Counted from the stretch's first letter, positions 9,149-18,549 are shown. The stretch is DNA of 64,000 nucleotides from Conexibacter sp. S30A1 (GCF_023330665.1 NZ_CP097127.1:1550001-1614000); one strand, 5' to 3'. The notes: a model not told the origin generated them from the sequence alone. Translations and numbers: made by a program.

Positions 9149-10704
9149 GAAGTCACCTGAATGCTGTGCTTGTACTGGTAGGCTCGCCACGTTGTGGCCC
9201 ACCGCTGCGGGTCGTCAGCCCCAGCCCCGTCTACCTTGTGGATTGCCTGGCAGTGGGGCGCACTGCGAACCGTGTCAGGATCGTTGTAGGCCTCGTCGAT
9301 CACGGTCGCCAGCACATCGATCCAGTAGTCGATGTCCTCCTTGGACCACAGCTCGCCGGCCTCTGGGGTGAATGGCTCGGGCACGATCCACGGTTCGTGG
9401 CTTAGCCAGAAGGCGTCCACCCCAAAATCGACCATTCGGTTCTGAATGTCGAGCACGGTCACACCGGTGTCTTCAGCTACCTTGGCGAGGCTGTATCGCG
9501 TCATCTCCAGGCGCGGCGAGCTCAGCTCCGGGAACGATTTGCTCACCCCGGGGATCGCAAGCAGCCGGCGCTCCATGTAGTTGTTGGCGAGCACGGAGAT
9601 ATCGGCCGCCTGCCGAAGCCCGTCCGAGCCCATCGCTCGAGTCCAGGCATAGGCTTTGACCACCTGTGGGATGTTGCCCCAGAACTCACGTACGCGGCCG
9701 ACGCTGAGCGGCGCCTCGTGTTCGATGGTGTACCTTCCACCCACCTGCCTGACCAGGGGTCTCGGCAGAAACGCGACCAGGTCCTCCGAGCAGCCGTACG
9801 CACCAACTGCAGGGCCACCGCCGCCCTTGGGCGCACCGAACGTCTTATGAAGCATGAACATGCAGGCGTCGAATCCCAGCTCGCGGGCGCGCAGCCTGCT
9901 CATCACCCCGTTGAAGTTCGCGTGGTCGTAGAAAGCAAGCCCACCAGCTTGGTGGACGAGTTCGACCCAGCGTTTGATGTTTGGGTTGTAGATGCCCATG
10001 TCGTCGGGGTTGTTGACCATAAGCGCCGCGGTGCGGTCAGACAGGGCTGCCTCGAGCGCGGCGACAGAGGGGTAGCCGGCCTCTTCCAGCGGCAGCGTCA
10101 CCACGTTGAAGCCAGCGGCGGCCGCCGTTGCCGCGTTGCATGGGTGTGCCTGAATAGTCGTGATTATCTCGTTGCGCTGCGCGAGCTCTCCCCGGTGCTC
10201 GTGATAGGCCCGCGTGATGCAGGCGTGCGTGTATGCGGCGTCCGCGCCACCGCCTGGCTGGAACACAAACTGCGCCATGCCCGACAGCTCGCAGAGGATC
10301 TGGTTCATGCCATGCACGATCTCGAGCACGCCTTGCAGCGTCTCTTCGCTTTGATTGGGATGTAACTCGGCAAGCCACGGGCGAGCCGCTACGAGCTCGC
10401 TAACGCGAGGGTTGTACTTCATCGTGCAGGTCCCAAAGAGGCTTATCCCCATCATCCCGAGTGTCTCCTGCGCGAGGTGTAGGTAGTGGCGCTGCACTTC
10501 GAACTCACTGAGCTCGGGAAGCTTTGGTGGATGCTGTCTGCGAGCGCTAGCCGGGATCACTGTATCGAGCGTCCCGTCTGCGGCAGACACTTCGGCGTCC
10601 GAGGTGGGAAAGACCATGCCTCGGCGTCCGGCACGCCCCATCTCCATCACGATGGGCTCGTCCCACACTGCGGCGTGGTACTGACGTAGCTTCGGGAGAC
10701 TCAT
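9145..10704 (-). CDS. gcvPB: Glycine dehydrogenase (decarboxylating) subunit 2-like protein, GcvPB family
   Basis: A 519-residue PLP enzyme of the P-protein C-terminal half. The PLP lysine lies in MLHKTFGAPKGGGGP, the usual context in GcvPB, and FGTCTMKYNP near the N-terminus is a family hallmark. In glycine cleavage it decarboxylates glycine and passes aminomethyl to the lipoyl H-protein. Here the pair sits in a catabolic operon, and no gcvH, gcvT or lpd is seen in the window. It overlaps GcvPA by ATGA. Either the H- and T-proteins are encoded elsewhere or this pair has another substrate. Confidence 0.85.
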   Translation of the reverse strand: MSLPKLRQYHAAVWDEPIVMEMGRAGRRGMVFPTSDAEVSAADGTLDTVIPASARRQHPPKLPELSEFEVQRHYLHLAQETLGMMGISLFGTCTMKYNPRVSELVAARPWLAELHPNQSEETLQGVLEIVHGMNQILCELSGMAQFVFQPGGGADAAYTHACITRAYHEHRGELAQRNEIITTIQAHPCNAATAAAAGFNVVTLPLEEAGYPSVAALEAALSDRTAALMVNNPDDMGIYNPNIKRWVELVHQAGGLAFYDHANFNGVMSRLRARELGFDACMFMLHKTFGAPKGGGGPAVGAYGCSEDLVAFLPRPLVRQVGGRYTIEHEAPLSVGRVREFWGNIPQVVKAYAWTRAMGSDGLRQAADISVLANNYMERRLLAIPGVSKSFPELSSPRLEMTRYSLAKVAEDTGVTVLDIQNRMVDFGVDAFWLSHEPWIVPEPFTPEAGELWSKEDIDYWIDVLATVIDEAYNDPDTVRSAPHCQAIHKVDGAGADDPQRWATTWRAYQYKHSIQVTS

Positions 10705-12098
10705 GCCAGCACCTCTGTCAGCGCCGTTACGAGCCGGTCTATGTCGTGTTGTGTGTGAACTTCGGTCACGCAGTACAGTGCGGCTTGGCCGAGCTGTGGG
10801 TGGCTGAGTGACAGGTCGCCGCCCCCGAAGATGCCGCGCTCACGCAGAGCGACGTTGATCTCCGCAACTGTCCGTCCAGTCTCGTTGAAGTCCAGCACGA
10901 ACTCCTTGAAGAACCACGGCCAGCGGACGCTGACGCCCGGCACTTCTGCAAGCCTGGTTGCGGCGTATCTGCTGCGTGCCAGGATCAGCTCGCCAAGCTC
11001 GGCAAAGCCCGCGGGTCCAAGCAGCGCCATGTAGGCGGCGTTCACGACCGCCCAGAGGTAGACGGAGTTTCCGGTCCAGTCGTTACCTAGCTCGCGCGAG
11101 CCGTATGAGGACTGCTGGAACAGCGTGAGCGCAAAGCCGTGTTCGCCCTGCTTGCTGGTGGGGCAGAGGCTCACCTGCAGTGTGGGGTATGCCCGCGCGT
11201 AGCGTTCCTCGTCGCGGCTGGCGATGAAGCCACCCACACCTCCGCCGCAATTCATGTGCACGCCAAGAGGCTGGGTCGGCCCAACCGCGATGTCCGCCCC
11301 GTACTGGCCCGGTGGTGCCAGCAGGCCGAGTGATGTGGGATCGACACCGGCGATCAGTTCGGCGCCATGCGAGTGAGCAAGTCGAGCGATCTGGCCAGGG
11401 TCAGGCTCGATAACACCGAGTCCCGATGGGGTTTCCAGATAGACGGCCGCCGTACGATCGGAGAGCGCGGCGGCCAGCTCGTCTACCGCGATTGTCCCGG
11501 TGGCCGGATTCGTGGGCACGGAGCGGAGTTCAATGTGCCCTCGCATCCCCGGGGGCTCGCAGTAGGTGCGCATGACAGCCAGCCGCTCATGGTCCATGAA
11601 CTCGGAGATCAGAATTTGGTCTCGGCCCGTTATCCGGGCGGCCATCCGCACCGCATGCCCCGCCGCGCAGCCCCAGCTGTACACGGGCAGACCCACGAAA
11701 TCCAGATCGAGCAGCTCGCCAAGCTGGCTTGAAAACTCGAACCAGGCCTGGTTGCGGCCGTGGTCGGAGGCAGGGGTGCCCCACACGGGGGTCAGGAACT
11801 CGGTTCTTGTCGCCAGCTCGTCGCAAACGGCGGGCACGTGATGCTGCCAGCAGCCGCCGCCTAGGAAGCTGAGCACCGCTTCGCAGTCGACGTTGCGGCC
11901 CAAGGTGTCGCGGAGATGACGCGAGAGTTCCACCTCAGAAGCGAGCGCTGGCGGCAACACGACCGGTCTGGCGGCGCGATGATCAAGCGGGATCTGCGCG
12001 AACAGCTCCTCCGGGTCACTGACTCCGACAGCGGCACACAGCTCCTCGCGCAGCGCCGGAGCCGAGTTGGCCATGTATGGGTGAGCTCTCAGGGTCAC
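10701..12098 (-). CDS. gcvPA: Glycine dehydrogenase subunit 1-like protein, GcvPA family
   Basis: A 465-residue homologue of the P-protein N-terminal half. The early YMANSAPALREELCAAVG, FLGGGCWQHHVP and the C-terminal HPQLGQAALYCVTEVHT all fit the GcvPA family. In split P-proteins this subunit lacks the PLP lysine but completes the active site with GcvPB. It is encoded immediately before GcvPB with an ATGA overlap and 16 bp after the AcoX-like gene. Several family motifs are loosely kept (for example GCAAGHAVRMAAR), consistent with a diverged role. Confidence 0.82.
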   Translation of the reverse strand: MTLRAHPYMANSAPALREELCAAVGVSDPEELFAQIPLDHRAARPVVLPPALASEVELSRHLRDTLGRNVDCEAVLSFLGGGCWQHHVPAVCDELATRTEFLTPVWGTPASDHGRNQAWFEFSSQLGELLDLDFVGLPVYSWGCAAGHAVRMAARITGRDQILISEFMDHERLAVMRTYCEPPGMRGHIELRSVPTNPATGTIAVDELAAALSDRTAAVYLETPSGLGVIEPDPGQIARLAHSHGAELIAGVDPTSLGLLAPPGQYGADIAVGPTQPLGVHMNCGGGVGGFIASRDEERYARAYPTLQVSLCPTSKQGEHGFALTLFQQSSYGSRELGNDWTGNSVYLWAVVNAAYMALLGPAGFAELGELILARSRYAATRLAEVPGVSVRWPWFFKEFVLDFNETGRTVAEINVALRERGIFGGGDLSLSHPQLGQAALYCVTEVHTQHDIDRLVTALTEVLA

Positions 12099-12114
12099 GT
12101 TGCTCCAGTCGTCG

Positions 12115-13257
12115 CTAGCTCGAAACGGTCATGATGATCTGCTGCCGTGGTCCAACACGCACTCGGATGTAGCCACTTAGATGCTTGTCAAGCACTGGGT
12201 CGCCGGTGTCTACCCATAGCGTCGGGGGAGTCAGTGCGAGCAGCTTGTCCGCCGCACTCAGAACCGTGATCCTGTCAGCCCCTACGCGGGACAGCACAGC
12301 CGCCGTGAGCTGCCGGTTGCCGCGACCGAACAGCATTCCTTGCCCTCCAACCAGTCCCACCACGAGTCTTGAGTCCAAGTGAGTATCGAGCAGTGCGAGC
12401 GTCTGGGACTCGGTGAGGTCTTTGCCGACGACCTGCCCGTCCAGTACCGCGTCAACGCCCAACAGCGTGCCGCGCGCGCCGAGTGCAGCAAGCACCATCG
12501 CTGTCGTGCTGCCCGGTCCGAACAGGTAAAGGCAGGAGGGCTCGAGCGTGTCAGCAATCTCTCTGCAGAGTGCTTGAAGCTCAGCCCCGGGTTGCGCCGG
12601 TGAGCCAGCCTTCGTCGGTAGCACCAGTCGCGGAAGATCAGGCACGCGCACGCTCCCGTAGAGGATGCTGGCGACCCGTCCGTCGCGAGCCGCCTGCTCA
12701 TCCACATCCGCGATGTCGGCGCCGCGCAAGGGTAGGCTGGGACCGTTTCGCAAAGCCGCTTCCGCCGCTCGCGCTGCGGCCTCCGGGCTGTGAGCAAAGA
12801 CGCCTGAATGCATCTTGACGCCGGCCGGTATTCCCAGCAGGGGAAGCTGGTCCCCGATTGCATCGTGGATGTCCCGTGCGGTCCCATCTCCACCAGCAAA
12901 CAGGAGCAATCCGACGTCTGCGTCACGCATGGCAGTGGCGGCGACTCGAGTGTCGAGTGCCGAAGTCTCGGATGGGGCGGACCTGCTGGTGGCTTTTACC
13001 GAGAAGCCAACCCGGCGCGCAAGATCGGCACCCATTGCGCCGGGTGCCGCGAGCAACTCAGCAGGTCCGACGCGTGCCGCCAGTGCCTGCAGTGTTCGTT
13101 CCGCTCGGAGCGGCGCCTCCGGCCTGGCACCACGGGCACGGGCCTCGGCAACGGTAGCTGCGCCGTCGCTGCCCTTCAGCGCGGCCGGCCCACCGATCCC
13201 CGCAAGCGGGTTGACGATGATCCCCAGCCGTGGACGCGCCGCGCCAGCCTTGACCAT
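12115..13257 (-). CDS. ATP-NAD kinase-like protein (AcoX / COG3199 family)
   Basis: A 380-residue protein with the diacylglycerol/NAD-kinase fold. LGIIVNPLAGIGG is at the N-terminus, the nucleotide motif FAGGDGTARDI in the middle third, and GNRQLTAAVL near the C-terminus. The family includes AcoX of acetoin operons and predicted polyphosphate/ATP-NAD kinases; its exact reaction is not settled. The ATG at 13257 is chosen because upstream starts overlap the aminotransferase stop at 13262. Placed between an aminotransferase and a decarboxylase pair, it may supply NADP or phosphorylate a pathway intermediate. Confidence 0.75.
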   Translation of the reverse strand: MVKAGAARPRLGIIVNPLAGIGGPAALKGSDGAATVAEARARGARPEAPLRAERTLQALAARVGPAELLAAPGAMGADLARRVGFSVKATSRSAPSETSALDTRVAATAMRDADVGLLLFAGGDGTARDIHDAIGDQLPLLGIPAGVKMHSGVFAHSPEAAARAAEAALRNGPSLPLRGADIADVDEQAARDGRVASILYGSVRVPDLPRLVLPTKAGSPAQPGAELQALCREIADTLEPSCLYLFGPGSTTAMVLAALGARGTLLGVDAVLDGQVVGKDLTESQTLALLDTHLDSRLVVGLVGGQGMLFGRGNRQLTAAVLSRVGADRITVLSAADKLLALTPPTLWVDTGDPVLDKHLSGYIRVRVGPRQQIIMTVSS

Positions 13258-13261
13258 GAGC

Positions 13262-14644
13262 TCAAAGTATGTCCGCGGCGACGACGTCGGCTGCTTCCCG
13301 TGCGACGGCGACGATCTCATCGATCTCCGTCTCTGTTATCACAAACGGCGGAGAGAACGAGATCGTGTCGGAGTCGGGCAGCGCCCGCGTGATAACTCCG
13401 CGTTCCAAGCACTCGGCGTCTACCCGAGCAGCCACCTTGCCGATCGGATCGAACAGCTTTGTCGGGCCGGCGCCCGCGGTGAATTCTACGGCTGCTATCA
13501 ACCCATGCCCACGTACTTCGCCGACCATTGGGTGGTCCTGGAAGGCTGCGCGAAGCTGGGAGTTCAGATATTTTCCGCGCTCTCCAGCCTGGCTCACCAG
13601 GTCGTCACGCTCAATCAAAGCAAGATTGGCGAGGGCACAGGCGGCAGCCAGTGGGTGGGAGGTGTAGGTGTAGCCGTGTCCGAAGGCCCGCTCACCGCTT
13701 TCGTCAGCCAGCACTCGCCAGACCCGCTCTGAGACCACACACGCGGATAGGGGGAAATAGGCTGACGTGATGCCCTTAGCGACGGTCACCAGGTCCGGCT
13801 CGGCGCCCACAAACTCGCTGCCGAACCAGGTCCCAAGCCGCCCGAACCCGCAAACGACCTCATCTACGATAAGCAGAACGTCGTGGCGCCTGAGAACTTC
13901 CTGGATAGCTGGGAAATAGCCCTCGGGTGGGACGATCACCCCCCCGGCCGCCTGAACCGGTTCGGCGATGAACGCCGCCACCGTCTCTGGACCCTCGGCA
14001 ACAATGAGCGCGTCGAGGTCGGCTGCGAGTCGAGCCACAAAATCCGCGTCGCTCTCGTCCACTCCAGCCTCCCTTAGGCGGTATGGAGACGTGGTATGAA
14101 TGATTCCGGGCATCGGCAGGTCAAAGCCAGAATGCATCGCTTGAAACCCTGTCAGGCTGCCTGACGCGATCGAGACGCCGTGATAGCCGCGGTCTCGCGC
14201 GATGATCTTCTTCTTGGCTGGGCGGCCGAGGAGGTTGTTGAAGAGGCGCACGAGCTTGATCTGGGTGTCGTTGGCATCCGAGCCACTGGTCCCGTAGAGC
14301 ACCTTCGACATGTGCCCTGGAATCAGCTCGATCAGGCGCTCAGCAAGCAGCGCAGGCGTGTCCGTCGCCATCGATGAGAATGAGTGGTAGTACGGCAGAC
14401 GCAAGGTCTGCTCGTGGAGCGCATCCGCGATCTCGCTTCGGCCGTAGCCGATGTTTACGCACCAGAGTCCGGCCATCGCGTCGATGTAGGCGCGGCCGTC
14501 CTCGTCGTATACCCGCGAACCGGATCCCCGCACGATCATCCGGCGTGGCCCGCTCTGCTCGTGGCGCTGCAACACACTGAACGGGTGCATCACGTGACGG
14601 CGGTCGATGTCGCTTCGGGACTCGGTGTGGGAAGAAATGCTCAT
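13262..14644 (-). CDS. Class-III (omega) aminotransferase
   Basis: A 460-residue PLP-dependent aminotransferase. YGTSGSDANDTQIKLVR marks the cofactor phosphate region and LLIVDEVVCGFGRLG holds the cofactor aspartate. VTVAKGITSAYFPLSA contains the PLP lysine. The family moves amino groups from omega-amino acids, diamines or beta-alanine-type compounds to pyruvate or 2-oxoglutarate. The frame is open about 190 codons further upstream. The ATG at 14644 (AGAGG four bases before it) gives the normal length and leaves a divergent promoter gap. It is the first gene of the operon running down to the IclR gene. Confidence 0.85.
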   Translation of the reverse strand: MSISSHTESRSDIDRRHVMHPFSVLQRHEQSGPRRMIVRGSGSRVYDEDGRAYIDAMAGLWCVNIGYGRSEIADALHEQTLRLPYYHSFSSMATDTPALLAERLIELIPGHMSKVLYGTSGSDANDTQIKLVRLFNNLLGRPAKKKIIARDRGYHGVSIASGSLTGFQAMHSGFDLPMPGIIHTTSPYRLREAGVDESDADFVARLAADLDALIVAEGPETVAAFIAEPVQAAGGVIVPPEGYFPAIQEVLRRHDVLLIVDEVVCGFGRLGTWFGSEFVGAEPDLVTVAKGITSAYFPLSACVVSERVWRVLADESGERAFGHGYTYTSHPLAAACALANLALIERDDLVSQAGERGKYLNSQLRAAFQDHPMVGEVRGHGLIAAVEFTAGAGPTKLFDPIGKVAARVDAECLERGVITRALPDSDTISFSPPFVITETEIDEIVAVAREAADVVAADIL

Positions 14645-14784
14645 GGTCCTCTTCGTTGGTGCTCGGAATGCGGTCGGTCGCCCGGTATGCGAACTCTGCC
14701 ACATCGAGCTGGGTTTTGTCCAGAGCGGGAGGCGCTCATCCCGTTCCCGTGCAGAGTCCAGCTTGGGACCAAGCGTGGCACCGT

Positions 14785-14809
14785 GCGCGCAAGCCGTGCG
14801 CTTGCGCGC
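14785..14809. promoter_or_regulatory. Dyad operator candidate upstream of the fused oxidoreductase gene
   Basis: Two 9-bp arms (GCGCGCAAG at 14785-14793 and CTTGCGCGC at 14801-14809) form a perfect inverted repeat with a 7-bp spacer. It lies in the 177-bp gap between two divergent genes and directly abuts a TATACG box. That box is 7-12 bases before the ATG at 14822. No Shine-Dalgarno sequence precedes this ATG, so a leaderless transcript is possible. IclR or another dimeric regulator could bind here; this is inference. Confidence 0.45.
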
Positions 14810-14821
14810 TATACGTACACC

Positions 14822-16582
14822 ATGAACGCGAACGTGAACGGGGCAGATCGACCGAGTTTTGACTTCGACGGGAGGGCAATCCCGGTGGCACCGGGCGCGA
14901 CGATCGCCGCGGCGCTCATCGCGGCAGGCGAGCGGGTGCTGCGCCAGAGCCGCCTCGGCGACCCCAGGGGGGTGTTCTGCGGCATGGGTATCTGCCAAGA
15001 GTGCCTTGTTACGGTCGATGGTAGACCCGGGCAGCGGGCCTGCATGACGGTTGCAAGGCCAGGAATGCGCGTGAACCGGTCGCCAGCCTTGGTGCAACTG
15101 GATCGGACGCCACCGATGGAACCGCAGCCGACCCGTGGAGGTGAGGTTAGCTCGCCGCCAAATGCTTGCATGGGTGGCGCCAGCGACAGGGGTGACGAGA
15201 CGCAAAGCTGTGATCTGCTTGTCGTTGGCGGCGGGCCCGCCGGGCTCGCAGCGGCCGCCCTGGCTGCTGAGGCCGGGCTGCGTGTCGTCCTACTCGATGA
15301 GCGTACAAAGCTCGGTGGGCAGTACTTCAAGCAGCCGGCTGGCGTTGACCCCAGAGTTCCGTCGGACCGCCAATTTGCTGCTGGCCGCGCCCTGATTCGT
15401 CGCGTGATAGATGCCGGAGTCGAGGTTCACAGCGAGACCTGTGTCTGGGGAGCTTTTGGGCTCGATGCAATCGATGCGGTTTCGCCACGCGGTCGCCAGC
15501 GATACTCGTGCCGGGCGCTGGTGCTAGCGCCCGGTGCCTATGAGCGGGGCGTTCCCTTCCCGGGCTGGACCCTCCCCGGCGTGATGACCACCGGAGCCGC
15601 GCAGACGCTCTGGCGAAGCTACGGCGTGGCGCCTGGTAAACGCGTGCTGGTCTCCGGCAACGGGCCGCTGAACATGCAGGTGGCAGCTGAACTCACGCGC
15701 GGCGGCGCCAGCGTTGCGGCTGTCGTGGAGCTGGCTGGCGCACCGTTACCTGCCCGCGGTCGCGCACTCATTGCTATGGCGCGAGCAGCTCCAAGCCTGG
15801 TGCGCGCTGGGCTGCACTATCGTGGCGTCCTCGCGCGCGCGCGCGTGCCCGTGATCTACGGGGCCACGATCGTTCGGGCGGATGGTGGTGGTCACGTACA
15901 TAGCGCCCAGGTGGCAGGTGTCGATTCGAGCGGGCGCCCCGACCTGAGCAAGCTACGTCATTTCGAGGTGGACGCCATCTGTCTGGGCTTCGGCTTCATT
16001 CCATCCACGGAGGCGGCGCGCTCGCTTGGCTGTCGCCACCAGTTCGCCGCCGGCTTCGGGCACCTCCAGACGGTCGTAGACGCGTGCGGCGCGACATCTG
16101 TGGACGGTGTCTGGGTGGTTGGCGACGGTGCCGGCATCCGCGGGGCGTGGCATGCCCAGGCGCAGGGTGAGCTGGCTGCGCTTGACGTGCTCCGAAAGCT
16201 CGGCGTGAAGCCCTCCGGTGACTCGCTCCAGTCCAAGGCCGAGCGAGCCGTAGCCCGACAGAAGCGTTTTCAGGAGGGGCTCGCCAAGGTCTACCATGCG
16301 CCAATTCTCACTGACCAGCTAGCCGAGCCAGATACAGCAATCTGCCGCTGCGAGGGCGTCACACGGCAGGCTGTCTCGCGGTCACTGGCAGACGGAGCGG
16401 GACACGCTGGGACCGTCAAACGTGAGACACGCGCGGGAATGGGACCTTGCCAGGGGCGCTACTGCGGTCCGGTGATTGGCGCAATGGTGGCACGGAGCCT
16501 CGGTGAGGAGCCCGGCGAGATGTCGGGGTACTCGCCCTCACCGCCAATGAGGCCCGTCGAGATCGGCGCGGTGGTTCGCTAA
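14822..16582 (+). CDS. Fused [2Fe-2S]/FAD oxidoreductase (HcnA-HcnB fusion type)
   Basis: A 586-residue multidomain oxidoreductase. Residues 1-80 form a ferredoxin-like domain with Cys53, Cys58, Cys61 and Cys74 (spacing C-x4-C-x2-C-x12-C). An FAD site (VVGGGPAGLAAA) starts at about residue 134, with a second dinucleotide site (GNGPLNM) near 280. The C-terminus is a BFD-like [2Fe-2S] domain with CRCEG and later CQGRYC. It therefore joins what are separate subunits in HcnABC and D-hydroxyproline dehydrogenase. The HcnC-like partner is the convergent gene at 16584. The complex would oxidise a C-N bond and pass electrons to the respiratory chain. Confidence 0.85.
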   Translation: MNANVNGADRPSFDFDGRAIPVAPGATIAAALIAAGERVLRQSRLGDPRGVFCGMGICQECLVTVDGRPGQRACMTVARPGMRVNRSPALVQLDRTPPMEPQPTRGGEVSSPPNACMGGASDRGDETQSCDLLVVGGGPAGLAAAALAAEAGLRVVLLDERTKLGGQYFKQPAGVDPRVPSDRQFAAGRALIRRVIDAGVEVHSETCVWGAFGLDAIDAVSPRGRQRYSCRALVLAPGAYERGVPFPGWTLPGVMTTGAAQTLWRSYGVAPGKRVLVSGNGPLNMQVAAELTRGGASVAAVVELAGAPLPARGRALIAMARAAPSLVRAGLHYRGVLARARVPVIYGATIVRADGGGHVHSAQVAGVDSSGRPDLSKLRHFEVDAICLGFGFIPSTEAARSLGCRHQFAAGFGHLQTVVDACGATSVDGVWVVGDGAGIRGAWHAQAQGELAALDVLRKLGVKPSGDSLQSKAERAVARQKRFQEGLAKVYHAPILTDQLAEPDTAICRCEGVTRQAVSRSLADGAGHAGTVKRETRAGMGPCQGRYCGPVIGAMVARSLGEEPGEMSGYSPSPPMRPVEIGAVVR

Positions 16583-16583
16583 G

Positions 16584-17759
16584 TCAGGGTGTGAAGGCGG
16601 AAAGGTCTGTCTCGGGTACTTGGCCCCGCACAAGTTGTGCGAGTACACGGCCAAGCAGGGGACCCGCCGTGAATCCCATGTAGGGGAAGGAACCAATGAA
16701 CAACCCTGGGGCACCGGGGAGCTCCCCGATCAGCGGCAGCCAGGTGGATGTTGCGTTTACATAAGCTGCCCACGTACGGATCAGGCGAGCGTTCGCGATC
16801 TCCGGCACAACGCGCTGGGCGACCGCGAGGTTGCCAAGCAGCGAGTCGCCGCTGACCTGTGGGTGCCCGGCGCGCACGCTCGCTGGCCACCCACCGCCGA
16901 TCAGAATCGAGCCGGCACGTGCCTGCTTGAGAGTCAGCGGCTGACCTGCGTAGTAGATCAGGTGGCCGATCAGTGGGGCCACAGCCTCAGTGACCGATGC
17001 CTGGATGGGTTCGCCGCCAACGGGCGCACAGCGGGCATTAGCCAGCGCGAGCACGACACTGGCCTCGGTGCCTCCGCAGCTGATCAGTTTCTTGCAACGA
17101 ATCTCGCCCGCTGAGGTGAGCGCCGTGAATCCCCCGTCGGTTCCGTCGAGCGCGCGCAAGTCCGTGCGAGTGAGAATCCGTGCACCGTTTGCCATTGCTG
17201 CCTTGGCCAGCCCAGCCGTCGCCAGAAGTGGGTTGGCCTTGCCTTCATTAGCGCAAAACTCGCCTCCCACCATCCCAGGAGCAAGGTACGGCGCCAGCTC
17301 ACGCAGGTCGGTCGCTGAAAGCAAACTCGAATCAATACCTTGTTCGTGCTCGATAGCCACCTTTTGCTCGATCGCATGCATCTGATCGTCGTCGTCAGCA
17401 ACCAGGATCCCTCCGGTCAGCGAAACCTCAAGATCCGTTCCGAGCTCATCACTGAGCCCTCGCCACAACCTGATCGACTCGAGCAGAAAGCGGGTCGCGG
17501 GAGCATACGCCCGTGCCCAGCTGACGCCGCGCTCCACAAACGGTGCGTGCTGAAGCTGTGCATGCAGACTACCCGCGTTGGCGCCGGACCCGGCCGCGCC
17601 GATCTCTCCGCGCTCGACTACCATGACGTCGATCCCGGCTCGGGCGAGATGCCAGGCAGTGGCAGTGCCTGTTATGCCAGCGCCGACTACCAGTACCTCA
17701 CACTGTCCGGAGCGCGCCTCGGCCCGCTCGCGCGTCGCGTCAGCGGATGTAACTTGCAC
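16584..17759 (-). CDS. FAD-dependent amino-acid/imino-acid oxidase (DadA/HcnC/sarcosine oxidase beta-like)
   Basis: A 391-residue DAO-fold flavoprotein. VLVVGAGITGTATAWHLARAG and VVERGEIGAAGSGANAG at the N-terminus form the FAD site. GSFPYMGFTAGPLLGRVLAQL near the C-terminus is the usual closing motif. Relatives oxidise D-amino acids, sarcosine, hydroxy-D-proline or opines, usually with an HcnA/HcnB-type partner like the gene at 14822. The gene overlaps the SDR upstream by 20 bp and ends one base from the convergent fused oxidoreductase. It is the last gene of the second importer operon. Confidence 0.83.
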   Translation of the reverse strand: MQVTSADATRERAEARSGQCEVLVVGAGITGTATAWHLARAGIDVMVVERGEIGAAGSGANAGSLHAQLQHAPFVERGVSWARAYAPATRFLLESIRLWRGLSDELGTDLEVSLTGGILVADDDDQMHAIEQKVAIEHEQGIDSSLLSATDLRELAPYLAPGMVGGEFCANEGKANPLLATAGLAKAAMANGARILTRTDLRALDGTDGGFTALTSAGEIRCKKLISCGGTEASVVLALANARCAPVGGEPIQASVTEAVAPLIGHLIYYAGQPLTLKQARAGSILIGGGWPASVRAGHPQVSGDSLLGNLAVAQRVVPEIANARLIRTWAAYVNATSTWLPLIGELPGAPGLFIGSFPYMGFTAGPLLGRVLAQLVRGQVPETDLSAFTP

Positions 17760-18549
17760 CGTTGACGTCCAGTGTGGCGCCGCTGAGGTGCCGCATCCTT
17801 CCTGCCGCCAGAAACGCCACCAATTCGCCTATCTCGTGAGGAGGGACCCAGTCGCCCATAGCAAGTGTCGCGGTGACCGCCGCTTCGCCACCCAAGCGTT
17901 GCGCAGAGACCTCGGACATCTGTGTGCGTACGATCCCTGGGGCAATCACGTATACCAACAACCCATCCTTCGCGTGAGCGCGTGCCAGTGTCTGCGCCAG
18001 CGACTTGACGGCTGCTTTTGACGCAGCATAGGCAAGCAGATCGGGATTGCCTGAGCCGCGCTGTGCCGCCCAGCTGGATAGCACGATCAGAACCCCGCCA
18101 CCGCGTGCGACAAACGCTCGTGCGGCAGCGCGCATGAGGTTTGCCGTTTCGATGACATTGACGGCAAGCGTTCGCTCCCAAGCCTCATCCCACTCCGCGT
18201 CTGTAGAATCCAGTGGAGAGTCCAGCATCACGGCCGCGTTACAGACGATTACATCGATTGAACCTCGCCAGTCGCAAGCCAGTCGCCACAGCTCTCGTCC
18301 GGCACCTGCACGCGCCAAGTCGAGCGACACGAGATGTCGACGGTTCTCTGGAATCGCGCTCGTGGCGTTGTGGGCACCTTCATGGTCTGCGTTGTATGCG
18401 GCGATCACCGCGGCACCTGCGTTTCCCAGGGCGGACGCGATCTCCGCACCGATACCCTTCGACGCACCGGTGACCAGCACCGTCCTGTTGGTGAGATCGC
18501 TCAGCCCACGTGAGCCATTTCGCTCGGCTCGCCCGCAATCAGCACTCAT
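17740..18549 (-). CDS. SDR-family oxidoreductase, close paralogue of 3744-4508
   Basis: A 269-residue SDR with TGASKGIG at residues 27-34, Ser158/159, and Tyr174/Lys178 (YAASK). It shares SSWAAQRGS, VAPGIV-like and ATLDVNGA segments with the SDR at 3744, so the two arose by duplication or from a common cassette. It lies between the DapA-like lyase (ATGA overlap at 18546-18549) and the DadA-like oxidase. It likely handles a keto/hydroxy intermediate of the same pathway. The first 15-20 residues are poorly conserved, and a later start is possible. Confidence 0.85.
   Translation of the reverse strand: MSADCGRAERNGSRGLSDLTNRTVLVTGASKGIGAEIASALGNAGAAVIAAYNADHEGAHNATSAIPENRRHLVSLDLARAGAGRELWRLACDWRGSIDVIVCNAAVMLDSPLDSTDAEWDEAWERTLAVNVIETANLMRAAARAFVARGGGVLIVLSSWAAQRGSGNPDLLAYAASKAAVKSLAQTLARAHAKDGLLVYVIAPGIVRTQMSEVSAQRLGGEAAVTATLAMGDWVPPHEIGELVAFLAAGRMRHLSGATLDVNGASYIR

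Noticed and set aside
12099-12114. Glycine riboswitch before gcvPA
   Set aside because: Only 16 bp separate it from the preceding gene; there is no room and no matching fold upstream of the operon start was recognised.
14645-15205. Long N-terminal extension of the aminotransferase
   Set aside because: The extra codons lie antisense to the start of the fused oxidoreductase, lack family similarity, and a well-placed ATG with ribosome site exists at 14644.
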